64,000 bases of DNA from Bacteroidia bacterium (GTDB lineage: Bacteria; Bacteroidota; Bacteroidia; NS11-12g; UBA9320), in assembly GCA_018402155.1 (NCBI GenBank), contig JAGYJG010000001.1, forward strand, positions 1,004,198 to 1,068,197, written 5' to 3'. Position 1 is the stretch's first letter; each line of letters starts with the position of its first letter. A program made the translations under genes and the position numbers. Positions 50,504 through 60,310 of the stretch are shown here, in pieces. The notes below the pieces were generated by a model. That model made no database searches, was not told where the DNA came from, and saw only the letters and a list, made by a program, of their open reading frames with translations.

Positions 50504-50520
50504 AGTGTCATTTTTACACT
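50504..50520. promoter_or_regulatory. candidate operator, copy 4, upstream of the T9SS amylase
   Basis: AGTGTCATTTTTACACT. Confidence 0.65.
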
Positions 50521-50560
50521 ATTAAGTATCTAAATTGGAAAAAAAACGCATTTTTGACCA

Positions 50561-53323
50561 ATGAAATTGTCGTTAACACATTTGATAACATTGCCGTTAT
50601 CCATTTTAATAGGTACGAGCTCACAAATGGCCGCCCAAGTGGTAAGCACTGATCCTGCTTTTCCTACTATTTCAAGTCCTATTACGATTACCTTCGATGC
50701 TACAAAAGGCAATGGTGGCTTGATGAATTTTTCTGGAAAGGTATATGCACATACAGGTATAATAACCAACCTTAGTACCTCGCCATCAGATTGGAAATAT
50801 ACACAAGGAACATGGGGTACGTCTACCGCTCCCGAGCTCACTAGCATTGGAAACAATAAATATACGCTATCTATTCCAAACATTAAGGCATTTTATGGAG
50901 TGCCGGCAAACGAAACCGTTGAAAAAATCGCTATTTTGTTCAGAAACGAAGCCGGCGACCGAAGTGGTAGAAACACCGATGGGTCTGATATTTTTATAGA
51001 TGTGTTTAAAGATGGTCTTTTTGCTAATTTCACCAAACCTGAAATGAACAGCATATATTCATCTGGTCAAACCGTAGAATTGGTAACCGAATCTTCCACA
51101 ATGGGAACCCATACAATCAGTCTTAACAGCACCACCGTAAAAACTGCAAATGGAAATCTAGCTACTCATTCTTTTGTTGCGGGTGTAGCGGGCAACTATC
51201 AAGCTACACTTAGTGTGTCAGATGGAACCAATACAGCTAGAGATACAGTTAATTTTGTGGTTAATCCAGCCATCAGCTCTTCGGCATTTCCTCCCGGCAA
51301 TAAACTAGGCATCAATTACACTTCCTCTACAAGTATTACTTTAGGCCTTTATGCTCCATTTAAAGAATACGTTTATGTTATTGGCGACTTTAATGATTGG
51401 ACTGTAAATACCGATTACTATATGAAACGTGATCCGGACAATGCTACATGGTGGATAACCATAAATGGACTAGAAGCCGGAAAAAAATATGCGTTTCAAT
51501 ACCTAGTAGATGGTGCAATAAAAATAGCAGATCCACATAGTGCATTGGTATTAGATGGCAATAATGACAAATGGATAGATGCAGCAACATACCCCAACCC
51601 ACACCCCTATCCACACTCCAAAACATCAGGATATGCTACGCTTATAGAAATGAATAAAACTCCGTATCAGTGGCAAGTCACAGATTTTAAAGCTCCGGAG
51701 GAAAATAACCTTGTGGTGTATGAGCTTTTGGTTAGAGATTTTGTAGCAGCTCACAACTATGCTACTCTTTTAGATACTTTAGATTATTTAGAAAATCTGG
51801 GCGTCAACGCAATCGAACTTATGCCGGTAAATGAATTTGAAGGAAACGAAAGCTGGGGTTACAATCCCAGTTATCACAGTGCATTAGATAAATACTACGG
51901 CACACCAGAATCATTCAAAAAATTAATAGATGAGTGTCATAAAAGGGGGATTGCAGTAATAGTTGATGTGGTCTTTAATCATGGTTTTAGCCAAAATCCA
52001 CTATGTCAATTGTATTGGGACGCTACGGCCTTTAAACCTACAAATCAGAATCCATTTGTAAATCCCGATGCAAAACACGATTTTAATGTGGGCTACGATT
52101 TTAACCACGAAAGCCCAGCATTAAAACAGTATGTAAAACAAACCATGGAATGGTGGCTCACAGAATACAAGATCGATGGATTCCGATTTGACCTCAGTAA
52201 AGGTTTTACCCAAAAAAATACATTAGGTAATGTAGGTGCATGGGGACAGTACGATATAGATAGAGTAAACAATATCAAACGAATGTATAACGAAATGAAA
52301 GCAGTGAATCCTAATGCGTACGTTATACTCGAGCATTTTGCTGATAATGCAGAAGAAAAAGATCTAGCCAACTATGGCTGTATGTTTTGGGGTAATTTAA
52401 CACACGAAACCACCGAAGCCGCTATGGGTTATAATTCCAATTTTAGCATTGCACATCACAGAAATAAAGGATGGAACAATCCAAAAAATATGGCCTATGC
52501 AGAAAGTCACGACGAAGAACGAATGATGTATAAAAGCTTACAATTTGGCAATACCAACGGGGCATACAACGTCAAAAATATCAATACAGCTCTAGACCGA
52601 AATGAACTAGTATGGGTTGTATTTAGTTCAATACCCGGTCCTAAAATGATGTGGCAGTTTCAAGAATTGGGCTACGACTACAGTATTAATTTCAACGGAA
52701 GAACAGGAAATAAACCAGTGAAATGGGACTACAACGAAGCTAGCAATCGAAGAGACGTATACCGCGTACACGCCGCTATGAACAAATTGAAAACTACCTA
52801 CCCAGCTTTTGCTGGCGCAGATTTCGGAATGGACGTAGGTGGCAAAGGTAAACGTGTGCATCTTTCTCATACCGACCAAAGTTTTGTGGTACTTGGAAAC
52901 TTTGATGTTGAAAATATAAATATGGTGGCTGATTTTCAAAATACGGGTATGTGGTATGAGTATTTTAGCGGAGATAGCATGGAGGTGATCGATACCAAAA
53001 TGACCCTAAATTTTGCTGCTGGAGAGTACCAAGTATGGACCAATAAGCGACTAAAATCCGGGCAAAACATAGGCAGTGTAAAAGAGTTTTCGATAGGTTT
53101 GAGTGCATATCCTAATCCAATGCTGCACGAGGTGTCTGTGAGCCTCAAGGAAGGCAGTGCCACAAGCTACAGCTTATTGAATACCCAAGGACAAATAATT
53201 CGTTCATCCCAGTTAAATAGCACTAAAACCTTTGCACTTGATACCGACAATTTAAGCGCTGGCATTTACCACTTGAAAGTACAAACAACACGAGGTTTAG
53301 TAACTGTAAAGCTGGTGAAATGA
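50561..53323 (+). CDS. secreted GH13 alpha-amylase with N-terminal carbohydrate-binding-type domains and T9SS sorting domain
   Basis: Signal peptide; VYVIGDFNDWTVNTDYYMKRDP (CBM48-like); VIVDVVFNHGF, IDGFRFDLSKGF, ILEHFADN, YAESHDEERMM; C-terminal SAYPNPMLHEVSVSL...LSAGIYHLKVQTTRGLVTVKLVK. Confidence 0.95.
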   Translation: MKLSLTHLITLPLSILIGTSSQMAAQVVSTDPAFPTISSPITITFDATKGNGGLMNFSGKVYAHTGIITNLSTSPSDWKYTQGTWGTSTAPELTSIGNNKYTLSIPNIKAFYGVPANETVEKIAILFRNEAGDRSGRNTDGSDIFIDVFKDGLFANFTKPEMNSIYSSGQTVELVTESSTMGTHTISLNSTTVKTANGNLATHSFVAGVAGNYQATLSVSDGTNTARDTVNFVVNPAISSSAFPPGNKLGINYTSSTSITLGLYAPFKEYVYVIGDFNDWTVNTDYYMKRDPDNATWWITINGLEAGKKYAFQYLVDGAIKIADPHSALVLDGNNDKWIDAATYPNPHPYPHSKTSGYATLIEMNKTPYQWQVTDFKAPEENNLVVYELLVRDFVAAHNYATLLDTLDYLENLGVNAIELMPVNEFEGNESWGYNPSYHSALDKYYGTPESFKKLIDECHKRGIAVIVDVVFNHGFSQNPLCQLYWDATAFKPTNQNPFVNPDAKHDFNVGYDFNHESPALKQYVKQTMEWWLTEYKIDGFRFDLSKGFTQKNTLGNVGAWGQYDIDRVNNIKRMYNEMKAVNPNAYVILEHFADNAEEKDLANYGCMFWGNLTHETTEAAMGYNSNFSIAHHRNKGWNNPKNMAYAESHDEERMMYKSLQFGNTNGAYNVKNINTALDRNELVWVVFSSIPGPKMMWQFQELGYDYSINFNGRTGNKPVKWDYNEASNRRDVYRVHAAMNKLKTTYPAFAGADFGMDVGGKGKRVHLSHTDQSFVVLGNFDVENINMVADFQNTGMWYEYFSGDSMEVIDTKMTLNFAAGEYQVWTNKRLKSGQNIGSVKEFSIGLSAYPNPMLHEVSVSLKEGSATSYSLLNTQGQIIRSSQLNSTKTFALDTDNLSAGIYHLKVQTTRGLVTVKLVK

Positions 53324-53561
53324 ACTGTAACCTGATCAATAAAGGTCGAAATAATGCGGCATTTGTTGGCGAAATAAGAGCTAAAAGGCAAGTAACACTT
53401 TCAGTATACTAAATTATTTTCTAGTACCGAATGCTTATTTATCTCGTAGTGTTAATTCTATTATGCACAAAAGTTACAACTACACTAGGTTAGAGTAAAT
53501 TTATATATTCAAGACAAAAAATAATGTATTACCTTCAGTTGATACTCGAGTACCCAAATTT

Positions 53562-54995
53562 TTAATTACCAAACAAATACCAATACTTATCTACCAAATA
53601 AACCATAGCAGCCATACTTGCACCACCTAGCTCAAGTTCGCGTTGATTTACGTTTTCAAAAACATCATCTGCAGAGTGATGGTAATCAAAATATCGCTGT
53701 GGGTCTGGGTACAACCCCATCAAAAAAATGTTATTATTAACAGTATATTTTTTGTTTTTGAGCGGGCCAATATCTACCCCACCGTATCCATTTTGGAAGT
53801 AATGCAATCCATAATCGCCAAGCAACTTGATCCAACTGCCTATATGTGCTATTTGTTGAGGTGAGCCATCTATCGAAAAACCTCTCGGACTAAATCCACC
53901 TCTATCACTTTCTATGGCACAAATATGAAATTCATTAGCTTCTTTAACTCGTTGTGCGTATGTTTCACCCCCCATATTTCCGTTTTCTTCATTTATGTAA
54001 AGTACCATGCGTAAGGTATTTTTTGGTTGTATGCCCAATACACCAAAAAGCCGAAGGACTTCCATGCACTGCACAGTGCCCGCACCATCATCGTGCGCAC
54101 CCTCTCCTATGTCCCAGCTGTCTATGTGCGCTCCAAAAACAATGACCTTTTCTGGATTTTCACTTCCTTTTATTTCAGCAATTAGATTGTGGGTCATAGC
54201 AGGTCCAGCCACTGTATAGCAGTTTAAATTCATAGTAACAATAGCTGCATCATTATCTAAAATATACTGGTGTAGTATATCTGCATCTTTTGTGCTAATA
54301 GCCGCAGCGGGAATTTTGACTTGTCCAGTTCGGTAAGCCATACTTCCCGTATGAGCAAAATTGTCTGAAAGTGTAGTCATAGATCTCACCAAAACCCCAA
54401 CTGCTCCATATTGAGCTGCTTCAGCCGCTCCATTGTAGCGTTGAGAGACACAAGCACCATAGGCATCAAAGGTGTTTATTTTTCGCTTGTCCATAGGCTC
54501 ATTAAAAAAAACAATCTTGCCGTCAAGCTCTGATCTACTAAATTTCTTCAGGTCTTCTAGGCTTTTTACTTCTACCACGCTAGCCTCTAGCTGACCCTTG
54601 GTACCTACAGAACCTCCAAGGGCTAGGGCATTGAGCTGTATATCTGCATCTCCACTTATGGCTACCCGCTCAGTATTGCCACGTATCCAATGTTGGGCTT
54701 TCACACTTTGCATATAAATGCTATCTATCCCATATTTGCTAACTTCGCCATATGCCCAAGCTAGTGCTTGCTCTGCTTGCTGACTTCCGGTTATACGCTT
54801 GCCAATCTTTTTGCAGAGAAAATTCAGCTGTTCGTAGCTTTTACCATTTATCAATGCTTCGTCAAATAGGGAGCGAATAAGCATTGAGTCAGAGGTATCA
54901 TACGAGGGAACAGCGATACCACTCTTGTGTGACTGAGCATTGACAGCCCAAGATAAACTGAGTAGAATAAAACTTAAACTAGTTCTTAATTTCAT
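53562..54995 (-). CDS. M28 family metallopeptidase
   Basis: Signal peptide; VIVFGAHIDSWDIGEGAHDDGAGTVQCMEVLRLFG...VLYINEENGNMGGETYA zinc-ligand motifs. Confidence 0.92.
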   Translation of the reverse strand: MKLRTSLSFILLSLSWAVNAQSHKSGIAVPSYDTSDSMLIRSLFDEALINGKSYEQLNFLCKKIGKRITGSQQAEQALAWAYGEVSKYGIDSIYMQSVKAQHWIRGNTERVAISGDADIQLNALALGGSVGTKGQLEASVVEVKSLEDLKKFSRSELDGKIVFFNEPMDKRKINTFDAYGACVSQRYNGAAEAAQYGAVGVLVRSMTTLSDNFAHTGSMAYRTGQVKIPAAAISTKDADILHQYILDNDAAIVTMNLNCYTVAGPAMTHNLIAEIKGSENPEKVIVFGAHIDSWDIGEGAHDDGAGTVQCMEVLRLFGVLGIQPKNTLRMVLYINEENGNMGGETYAQRVKEANEFHICAIESDRGGFSPRGFSIDGSPQQIAHIGSWIKLLGDYGLHYFQNGYGGVDIGPLKNKKYTVNNNIFLMGLYPDPQRYFDYHHSADDVFENVNQRELELGGASMAAMVYLVDKYWYLFGN

Positions 54996-55593
54996 TTTTT
55001 GTAAGTTTACTGAAGCCGGTCATCAGCACGATAAGTGCAGCAGCTATTAAAAAGTGTCCAATATCTGCGGCCAGCATATTTTCTTCTGATTTAAACAGGC
55101 TAAAAATAATAGCAGCTAAAGCAAGAATCCCTACCCCAAAAATTACACGTATTGCAGCATCGGTATGAGCTTTATAGTTTAAGAGAAAAGAGGTTACCCC
55201 CACTAGAACCAAACTGAGTATGCTATAGATAATCACAGGTGTAAAAACATTGTAACGGGCAAGCCAATACATAAAAATCAGCAATAAGGCTATGTTTACT
55301 AACTTATACCTTATATTTTGTAGGTAATTAAAAAATTGTAATGTCCCACTCATAAAAGCATAGATGGATAGAAAGTTTAGAAATCTACTCACAAACATCA
55401 GTTTGTTTCCTGTACTTGCCTCTATTATTGGAAGATGGCCAAAAGCAGCTAAAAGCGAAGAAAAACCAGTGAATAGGACAAAATTGAGGTAATAAGTAGG
55501 AATATTTTCTCGCCTATAGACCGCATAAAGCAAAATGGCAGTTATGAAAATAAGTATATTGGTGGAAAAACTAAACCACATAATTTTAAGCAA
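54979..55593 (-). CDS. polytopic membrane protein of unknown function (DUF6962-like)
   Basis: Repeated hydrophobic helices, 204 aa; overlaps the M28 peptidase gene by 17 bp. Confidence 0.65.
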   Translation of the reverse strand: MLKIMWFSFSTNILIFITAILLYAVYRRENIPTYYLNFVLFTGFSSLLAAFGHLPIIEASTGNKLMFVSRFLNFLSIYAFMSGTLQFFNYLQNIRYKLVNIALLLIFMYWLARYNVFTPVIIYSILSLVLVGVTSFLLNYKAHTDAAIRVIFGVGILALAAIIFSLFKSEENMLAADIGHFLIAAALIVLMTGFSKLTKNEIKN

Positions 55594-55687
55594 TAATAGT
55601 GTTTAAATACATTTCAAAGATAAAAAGAATAATTACCAAGCTATTTTCCATTAAAACTTAATCGCAACAATCTTTATGGAATTTTTG

Positions 55688-56116
55688 TTACCCAAAAATA
55701 TTGCTGTTGTGAACTTCTTCGCTCAAGGCTGCTGGTTTACCAAATTTATAATCGTAACAGACTAAGGCAGTGCGTATTTCTGCCATAAGCTTATTTTTTG
55801 TTTGGTTTATAAATTTATAAAACACGTTGAACGATGAACCACCTGTCAGTTCCAACGCTAGCGAAATATGCACAATGTCGCCTAGATGCCCTTCACCCTT
55901 AAACGTGATAGCGGCATCTGCTTGGATAAGCGATAGACCACCAAAATCTAGCTCTGTAAAACCATACTGTGCAAAAAAACGAATACGAGCCTCTTGTGCA
56001 AAAGCTAAAAACTGTTGATTAGCTAAGTGATTGCCATAGTTAAGGTCACTTGCACGTACTTCTATAGTAGTTTCAAAAGCCCATTCTTTAGGCATTTCTA
56101 TTTTCATTCGGGCCAT
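55688..56116 (-). CDS. hotdog-fold acyl-CoA thioesterase
   Basis: VRASDLNYGNHLANQQFLAFAQEARIRFFAQYGF...; YbgC/FcbC-like pattern. Confidence 0.85.
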   Translation of the reverse strand: MARMKIEMPKEWAFETTIEVRASDLNYGNHLANQQFLAFAQEARIRFFAQYGFTELDFGGLSLIQADAAITFKGEGHLGDIVHISLALELTGGSSFNVFYKFINQTKNKLMAEIRTALVCYDYKFGKPAALSEEVHNSNIFG

Positions 56117-56661
56117 TTTACTCCATCTTTTGGGTTTTTACCAGTATATTGGCTAAAGTATTGTTTAAATTCACTTACTGTATCATCCACTCCTTTTGTG
56201 ATGGTGTATGGCTTACTAAAAATAACACGTTTGGTTCCATAATCAAAAGCAACACGGACTATAGGCACGTCAGCATTTTTTGCTACGTGATAAAATCCTG
56301 TTTTCCACTTGGCATTATAACTTCGTGTACCCTCTGGGGTAATAGTAGTCACAAATTTACTTTCTGTATTATAAACGTTTACCAGGGAATCGACAAAATT
56401 AGTATTTTTATTTCGCTCTACCGGAAAACCTCCCAAAGCACGGAAGATATATCCCAATGGCCAAACAAAGAGTTCTTTTTTGGCAATATATTTGGGATTG
56501 AATCCATCTGTAAATCGACGAAACAGAAGTCCTACTAGAAAGTCCCAATTACTGGTGTGTGGCGCTACCACTATAAGGTACTTTGGTAAAGAGGATATTG
56601 GCCCTTCTACCTTCCATCCCCATACATCCTCAAACAACCAACGGGCTAGTTTACTTATCAT
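56104..56661 (-). CDS. 1-acyl-sn-glycerol-3-phosphate acyltransferase family protein
   Basis: VVAPHTSNWDFLVG, GGFPVERNKN, TPEGTRSYNAKWKTGFYHVA. Confidence 0.88.
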   Translation of the reverse strand: MISKLARWLFEDVWGWKVEGPISSLPKYLIVVAPHTSNWDFLVGLLFRRFTDGFNPKYIAKKELFVWPLGYIFRALGGFPVERNKNTNFVDSLVNVYNTESKFVTTITPEGTRSYNAKWKTGFYHVAKNADVPIVRVAFDYGTKRVIFSKPYTITKGVDDTVSEFKQYFSQYTGKNPKDGVKWPE

Positions 56662-57068
56662 CTCTTGATAGCTGTTAGTTCATCAAATTTATCGATTATT
56701 TCTTCAGAAATAGTTGCAGGTTTGCCGGTAGTACTGTGCAGCAGTACAAAAGTGACTAAAGCCTCACAAGCTAGCTCCTGCGTATTTTGATTTGTAATGG
56801 TTTGGCGCACGGTCATGCTTTTATTTTGGTAAGTTACATCGGTTATTTCTATGTCTACTACTTGTGCTGGGAATAGCGGCTTTTTGTATGAGATATTTAT
56901 ATTTACTACTACAAATAATAGTTCTCGGATTTCAAAAAATTTTTCATGTACGGCTGGTTGCAAAAAAGACCAGCGTGCCTCTTCTAGGAGCTCTAGGTAG
57001 CGAGCATTGTTAACGTGACCGTATGCATCACAATGATAACCCCGTATGTGTATTGTAGTTCCATTCAC
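56658..57068 (-). CDS. hotdog-fold acyl-CoA thioesterase
   Basis: IRGYHCDAYGHVNNARYLELLEEARWSFL: canonical D-x-x-GHVNN motif. Confidence 0.92.
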   Translation of the reverse strand: MNGTTIHIRGYHCDAYGHVNNARYLELLEEARWSFLQPAVHEKFFEIRELLFVVVNINISYKKPLFPAQVVDIEITDVTYQNKSMTVRQTITNQNTQELACEALVTFVLLHSTTGKPATISEEIIDKFDELTAIKR

Positions 57069-57143
57069 CTCGCAAAGGTGCTAGTTTTTTGTTGAATTAC
57101 AATTCTACTAGTTGAAGTTAGAGAACAACAAGTACTGGTAGTA

Positions 57144-58247
57144 TTAGTTAAACGGATTAGAAAATTTAGGGTCAGCAATAAAACTATCGTCTGTGAGTGT
57201 AGCTAAAAAAGCCTCTAACGCTTTTTTCTCTACTTGAGTAAGATTTAACTTTTTTATAGAACCATTGGCATTTCTAAAAATAGGGTCTAACTGAGCATTG
57301 TCTCTAAGTCCAGAGTTATAGTGCTCTATAACTTGCTCAAGGGATGTGTACCTTCCATCGTGCATGTAGGGACCTGTGACACTTACATTACGTAAATTAG
57401 GAATTCTAAAACTACCTCCTCCCACGCCTTCATCTGCATAAATCTTATCTAAGCCTATGTTGGCAGTACCTCTTATTGGAGAAAAATGGTTGTTGTATCC
57501 ACCACTACTTCTTTGGGGTACTCCTAGGCTATGACAGTTCATACACAGTGCTTTATCTTGAAATAAATTAAGTCCTAAAGCTTCTTCAGGATTTAGTTTT
57601 CCTGCATCAAATCTACTATTTTTGGACACCATGGTGTTTAGGAAAGTTGCAATGGCTGTAGTTATTTTGCCTTTGGTAATTTCGGAACTGCCAAAAGCTT
57701 TATCGAATAAAGGTGCGTAATACTCTGTTTTGGCTACTTTAGCAACTAACATTTCTTCACTTTCCATTCCCATTTCCAAGTGATCGAAAACTGGCATCAG
57801 AGACATTTCCTGTGCATCGGCAGCTCTGCTATCCCAAAAGAGGGCAATTTCATCTAGTGTATTGGCTAATGAAAGAGTATTTCTGTGGGTTTTTTTATTG
57901 GCAAAACCTGTACTAAACTGTGCGCCATCTGCAAATCCCAATTTTTGATTATGACAAGAACCACACGATACAGAATTGTTAATACTAAGCAATTTATCGT
58001 AAAACAATACCCGTCCAAGTGTAGCTTCTTCATCTATTTTCTTTTCATCTCCAAAACCATTACTTATCATGCTAGATAAATCTATTAACCCATTTGGTGT
58101 TTTTACATTGGTATAATCAAAAGGAGTTGAAGGCAAATTTAAAACGGCGTCTTTCAAAACCCTATCTGGTTGGCAAGACATGTAGACCAAGGAAGTAAAA
58201 GAAAGAAAGGCAAAAACAATTAGTTTATTGAAAATAGTTTTAGTCAT
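57144..58247 (-). CDS. di-heme cytochrome-c peroxidase family protein
   Basis: Two CxxCH sites (CGSCHNQKLGFADG; CMNCHSLG), GPYMHDGRYTSLEQVIEHYNSG, lipobox-like MSCQPD. Confidence 0.94.
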   Translation of the reverse strand: MTKTIFNKLIVFAFLSFTSLVYMSCQPDRVLKDAVLNLPSTPFDYTNVKTPNGLIDLSSMISNGFGDEKKIDEEATLGRVLFYDKLLSINNSVSCGSCHNQKLGFADGAQFSTGFANKKTHRNTLSLANTLDEIALFWDSRAADAQEMSLMPVFDHLEMGMESEEMLVAKVAKTEYYAPLFDKAFGSSEITKGKITTAIATFLNTMVSKNSRFDAGKLNPEEALGLNLFQDKALCMNCHSLGVPQRSSGGYNNHFSPIRGTANIGLDKIYADEGVGGGSFRIPNLRNVSVTGPYMHDGRYTSLEQVIEHYNSGLRDNAQLDPIFRNANGSIKKLNLTQVEKKALEAFLATLTDDSFIADPKFSNPFN

Positions 58248-58350
58248 AACGCGTATTAATTAATTAATTAATTGAATTTAAATAGTTTCAGTATGTATGA
58301 TTAAACAATGTTAATTCATTTAAACCACAAAACAAAATACGAAATAAAAC

Positions 58351-58902
58351 CTAACGACTGTTCACCAAAAAATGACATTGAATACGCAATGGCGGCCTGA
58401 GTTGAAAATCTAGGTCACCAATGACTGGATTAAAACCAAAATCCAAACTAGCCTCCGTAGAAAGACTAAATACTTTATTCACTTGATACTCTACACCCCA
58501 ATAAGGAGCTACTCCAATAAAATTACTATCATCAAAATCGTCGTTAGCAGTAATTCTAACATCAAAGCCTTTTAACCAATATAGCTTTCCTTGCAACTTT
58601 TGTTTTCGGGTTAAACCAAAAGATAAATAAAAATTGTTCAATTCAAACGAAGATGAATTAAAATCTATGCCCGCAGCAAACCTATATCCTCGTTCTCCCC
58701 AAATTCTTCTACTAACTATGCTAGCAAAGGGCGCTCCATTTTGGAAAGTACTAAATGGAATAATCTGCCCAAGCATAGCATTTGCATCAAACCCGACATA
58801 ATGCCTATTTCTGTAATTTAGTCCATACTCCGAACTATCGAACTGCGCGTAAGATCCCAAAGAGAATAGTATTAAACTAGTGATTAAACAAAATCTTTTC
58901 AT
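58351..58902 (-). CDS. predicted outer-membrane beta-barrel protein (hypothetical)
   Basis: Signal peptide; alternating aromatic/polar strands; IGVAPYWGVEYQVNKVFSLSTEASLDFGF. Confidence 0.65.
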   Translation of the reverse strand: MKRFCLITSLILFSLGSYAQFDSSEYGLNYRNRHYVGFDANAMLGQIIPFSTFQNGAPFASIVSRRIWGERGYRFAAGIDFNSSSFELNNFYLSFGLTRKQKLQGKLYWLKGFDVRITANDDFDDSNFIGVAPYWGVEYQVNKVFSLSTEASLDFGFNPVIGDLDFQLRPPLRIQCHFLVNSR

Positions 58903-58907
58903 AGATA

Positions 58908-59579
58908 TTACAGTTCAAAAGTGAGAAATATGGCACCTGGCATGGTAGGTAAAAAACTAGCCTCCAATTTATTTTCAAGCACAGATTTTATTCCGTCATT
59001 GTTTACGTATCTGTATGTATTGATATAATTGGCGCTAATACTTGCTTCGGTAAACAACGCAAATCTTTTTGAAAAATTCCACTTAAAGCCAAATAAAGGG
59101 GCTAATCCTGGTCCATTTTGTTTAGCAAAAAATACACTTTCAGAGGCATTACTACCAAAAGTTTTACTGGTAGAGGTAAACTCAAGATACCTCAAATCAA
59201 TACCGTAGTAATACTCAAATCGGATTCCAATATTTTTTCGTTTTTCAAAACCAATACCCACAGAATAGTACTCATCTTTTGCAAACCGATCAAAGCCAAA
59301 GCCAAGCTCTTCGGATGCTATAAACTTAAAATTACCCCCTACTCTCAATGCTTTGTTTCCGTCTTTTTTGAGAAATTTAGCCCCGAATAAAATAGGATCA
59401 TGCAAAAAATTTGCTGAAATAGAATTGCCTGTTGCTCGACTCAAAGCATCCGAAACATTGAAGAATATTTCAGCTTGTAATTCATTTCTAAGCTCTATCG
59501 TTTTAGTCTGCTGCGCTTGTAATATTCTAGGCGTCAAAACTAAAAGTAATACAAACCAAATAGACTTTATTGATTTCAT
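58908..59579 (-). CDS. predicted outer-membrane beta-barrel protein (hypothetical)
   Basis: Signal peptide; PGLAPLFGFKWNFSKRFALFTEASISANY, resembling the neighbouring ORF. Confidence 0.65.
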   Translation of the reverse strand: MKSIKSIWFVLLLVLTPRILQAQQTKTIELRNELQAEIFFNVSDALSRATGNSISANFLHDPILFGAKFLKKDGNKALRVGGNFKFIASEELGFGFDRFAKDEYYSVGIGFEKRKNIGIRFEYYYGIDLRYLEFTSTSKTFGSNASESVFFAKQNGPGLAPLFGFKWNFSKRFALFTEASISANYINTYRYVNNDGIKSVLENKLEASFLPTMPGAIFLTFEL

Positions 59580-59696
59580 TGTAAGTTCAAATATAGTTCA
59601 AATGCAATTAGGTGGAATAAAACAAAAATAAAAAAACAGCCTCTAAAGTGAATTTTATCATAGTAACCAGACTACCGTTTTTGTACATTTGCGCAA

Positions 59697-60299
59697 ATGC
59701 AAGTATCATCCAAAACTACATTGGGCTTAGAAATGGCCACAGACCCACGTTGGGTAAACATTGCAGAAAAAAGCATTGAATATATTTTGACAGATCACGC
59801 GTGGTGCGAGCAAAAAGCAGCAACACATGGTATTAGTATTATCAGTAGATTTAGTAGATATGCAGAAGTAGTAGATGTGATAACACCTATAGTAGCAGAG
59901 GAATGGGGTCATTTCAGGAAAGTTATCAAAGAACTAAAAATTCGCGGTTTTGAGCTCGGCCATCAACGCAAAGACGAGTACGTAAATAAACTCAATGATT
60001 TTGTAAAAAAAGGAGATCACATCGAAAAACAGTTGGTAGAGTACTTACTTGCTTTTGCTATGATAGAGGCTCGAAGTTGTGAGCGATTTAGACTACTGAG
60101 CATTCATGTTTCTGACCCTAAGTTACGTCAATTTTACCACGAGTTTATGGTAAGTGAAGCCGGCCATTACAAAGCTTTTCTAAACCTCGCAAAAAAATAC
60201 AGCAGCGAAGAGCACGTAAACACCCGCTGGAGCGAGTGGGTGGCCTTTGAGGCAGAAATGGTAAAAACCTTAGAAATTCGAGGAGACCGAATGCATTAA
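59697..60299 (+). CDS. miaE: tRNA-(ms[2]io[6]A)-hydroxylase
   Basis: MATDPRWVNIAEKSIEYILTDHAWCEQKAATHGISII...EEWGHFRKVI...MIEARSCERFRLLS...FMVSEAGHYKAFL di-iron ligands. Confidence 0.95.
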   Translation: MQVSSKTTLGLEMATDPRWVNIAEKSIEYILTDHAWCEQKAATHGISIISRFSRYAEVVDVITPIVAEEWGHFRKVIKELKIRGFELGHQRKDEYVNKLNDFVKKGDHIEKQLVEYLLAFAMIEARSCERFRLLSIHVSDPKLRQFYHEFMVSEAGHYKAFLNLAKKYSSEEHVNTRWSEWVAFEAEMVKTLEIRGDRMH

Positions 60300-60310
60300 A
60301 AAAAATACAA

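Noticed and set aside
58256-58275. TTAATTAATTAATTAATTAATTG repeat upstream of the cytochrome c peroxidase gene
   Set aside because: Simple low-complexity AT repeat; no clear regulatory logic.
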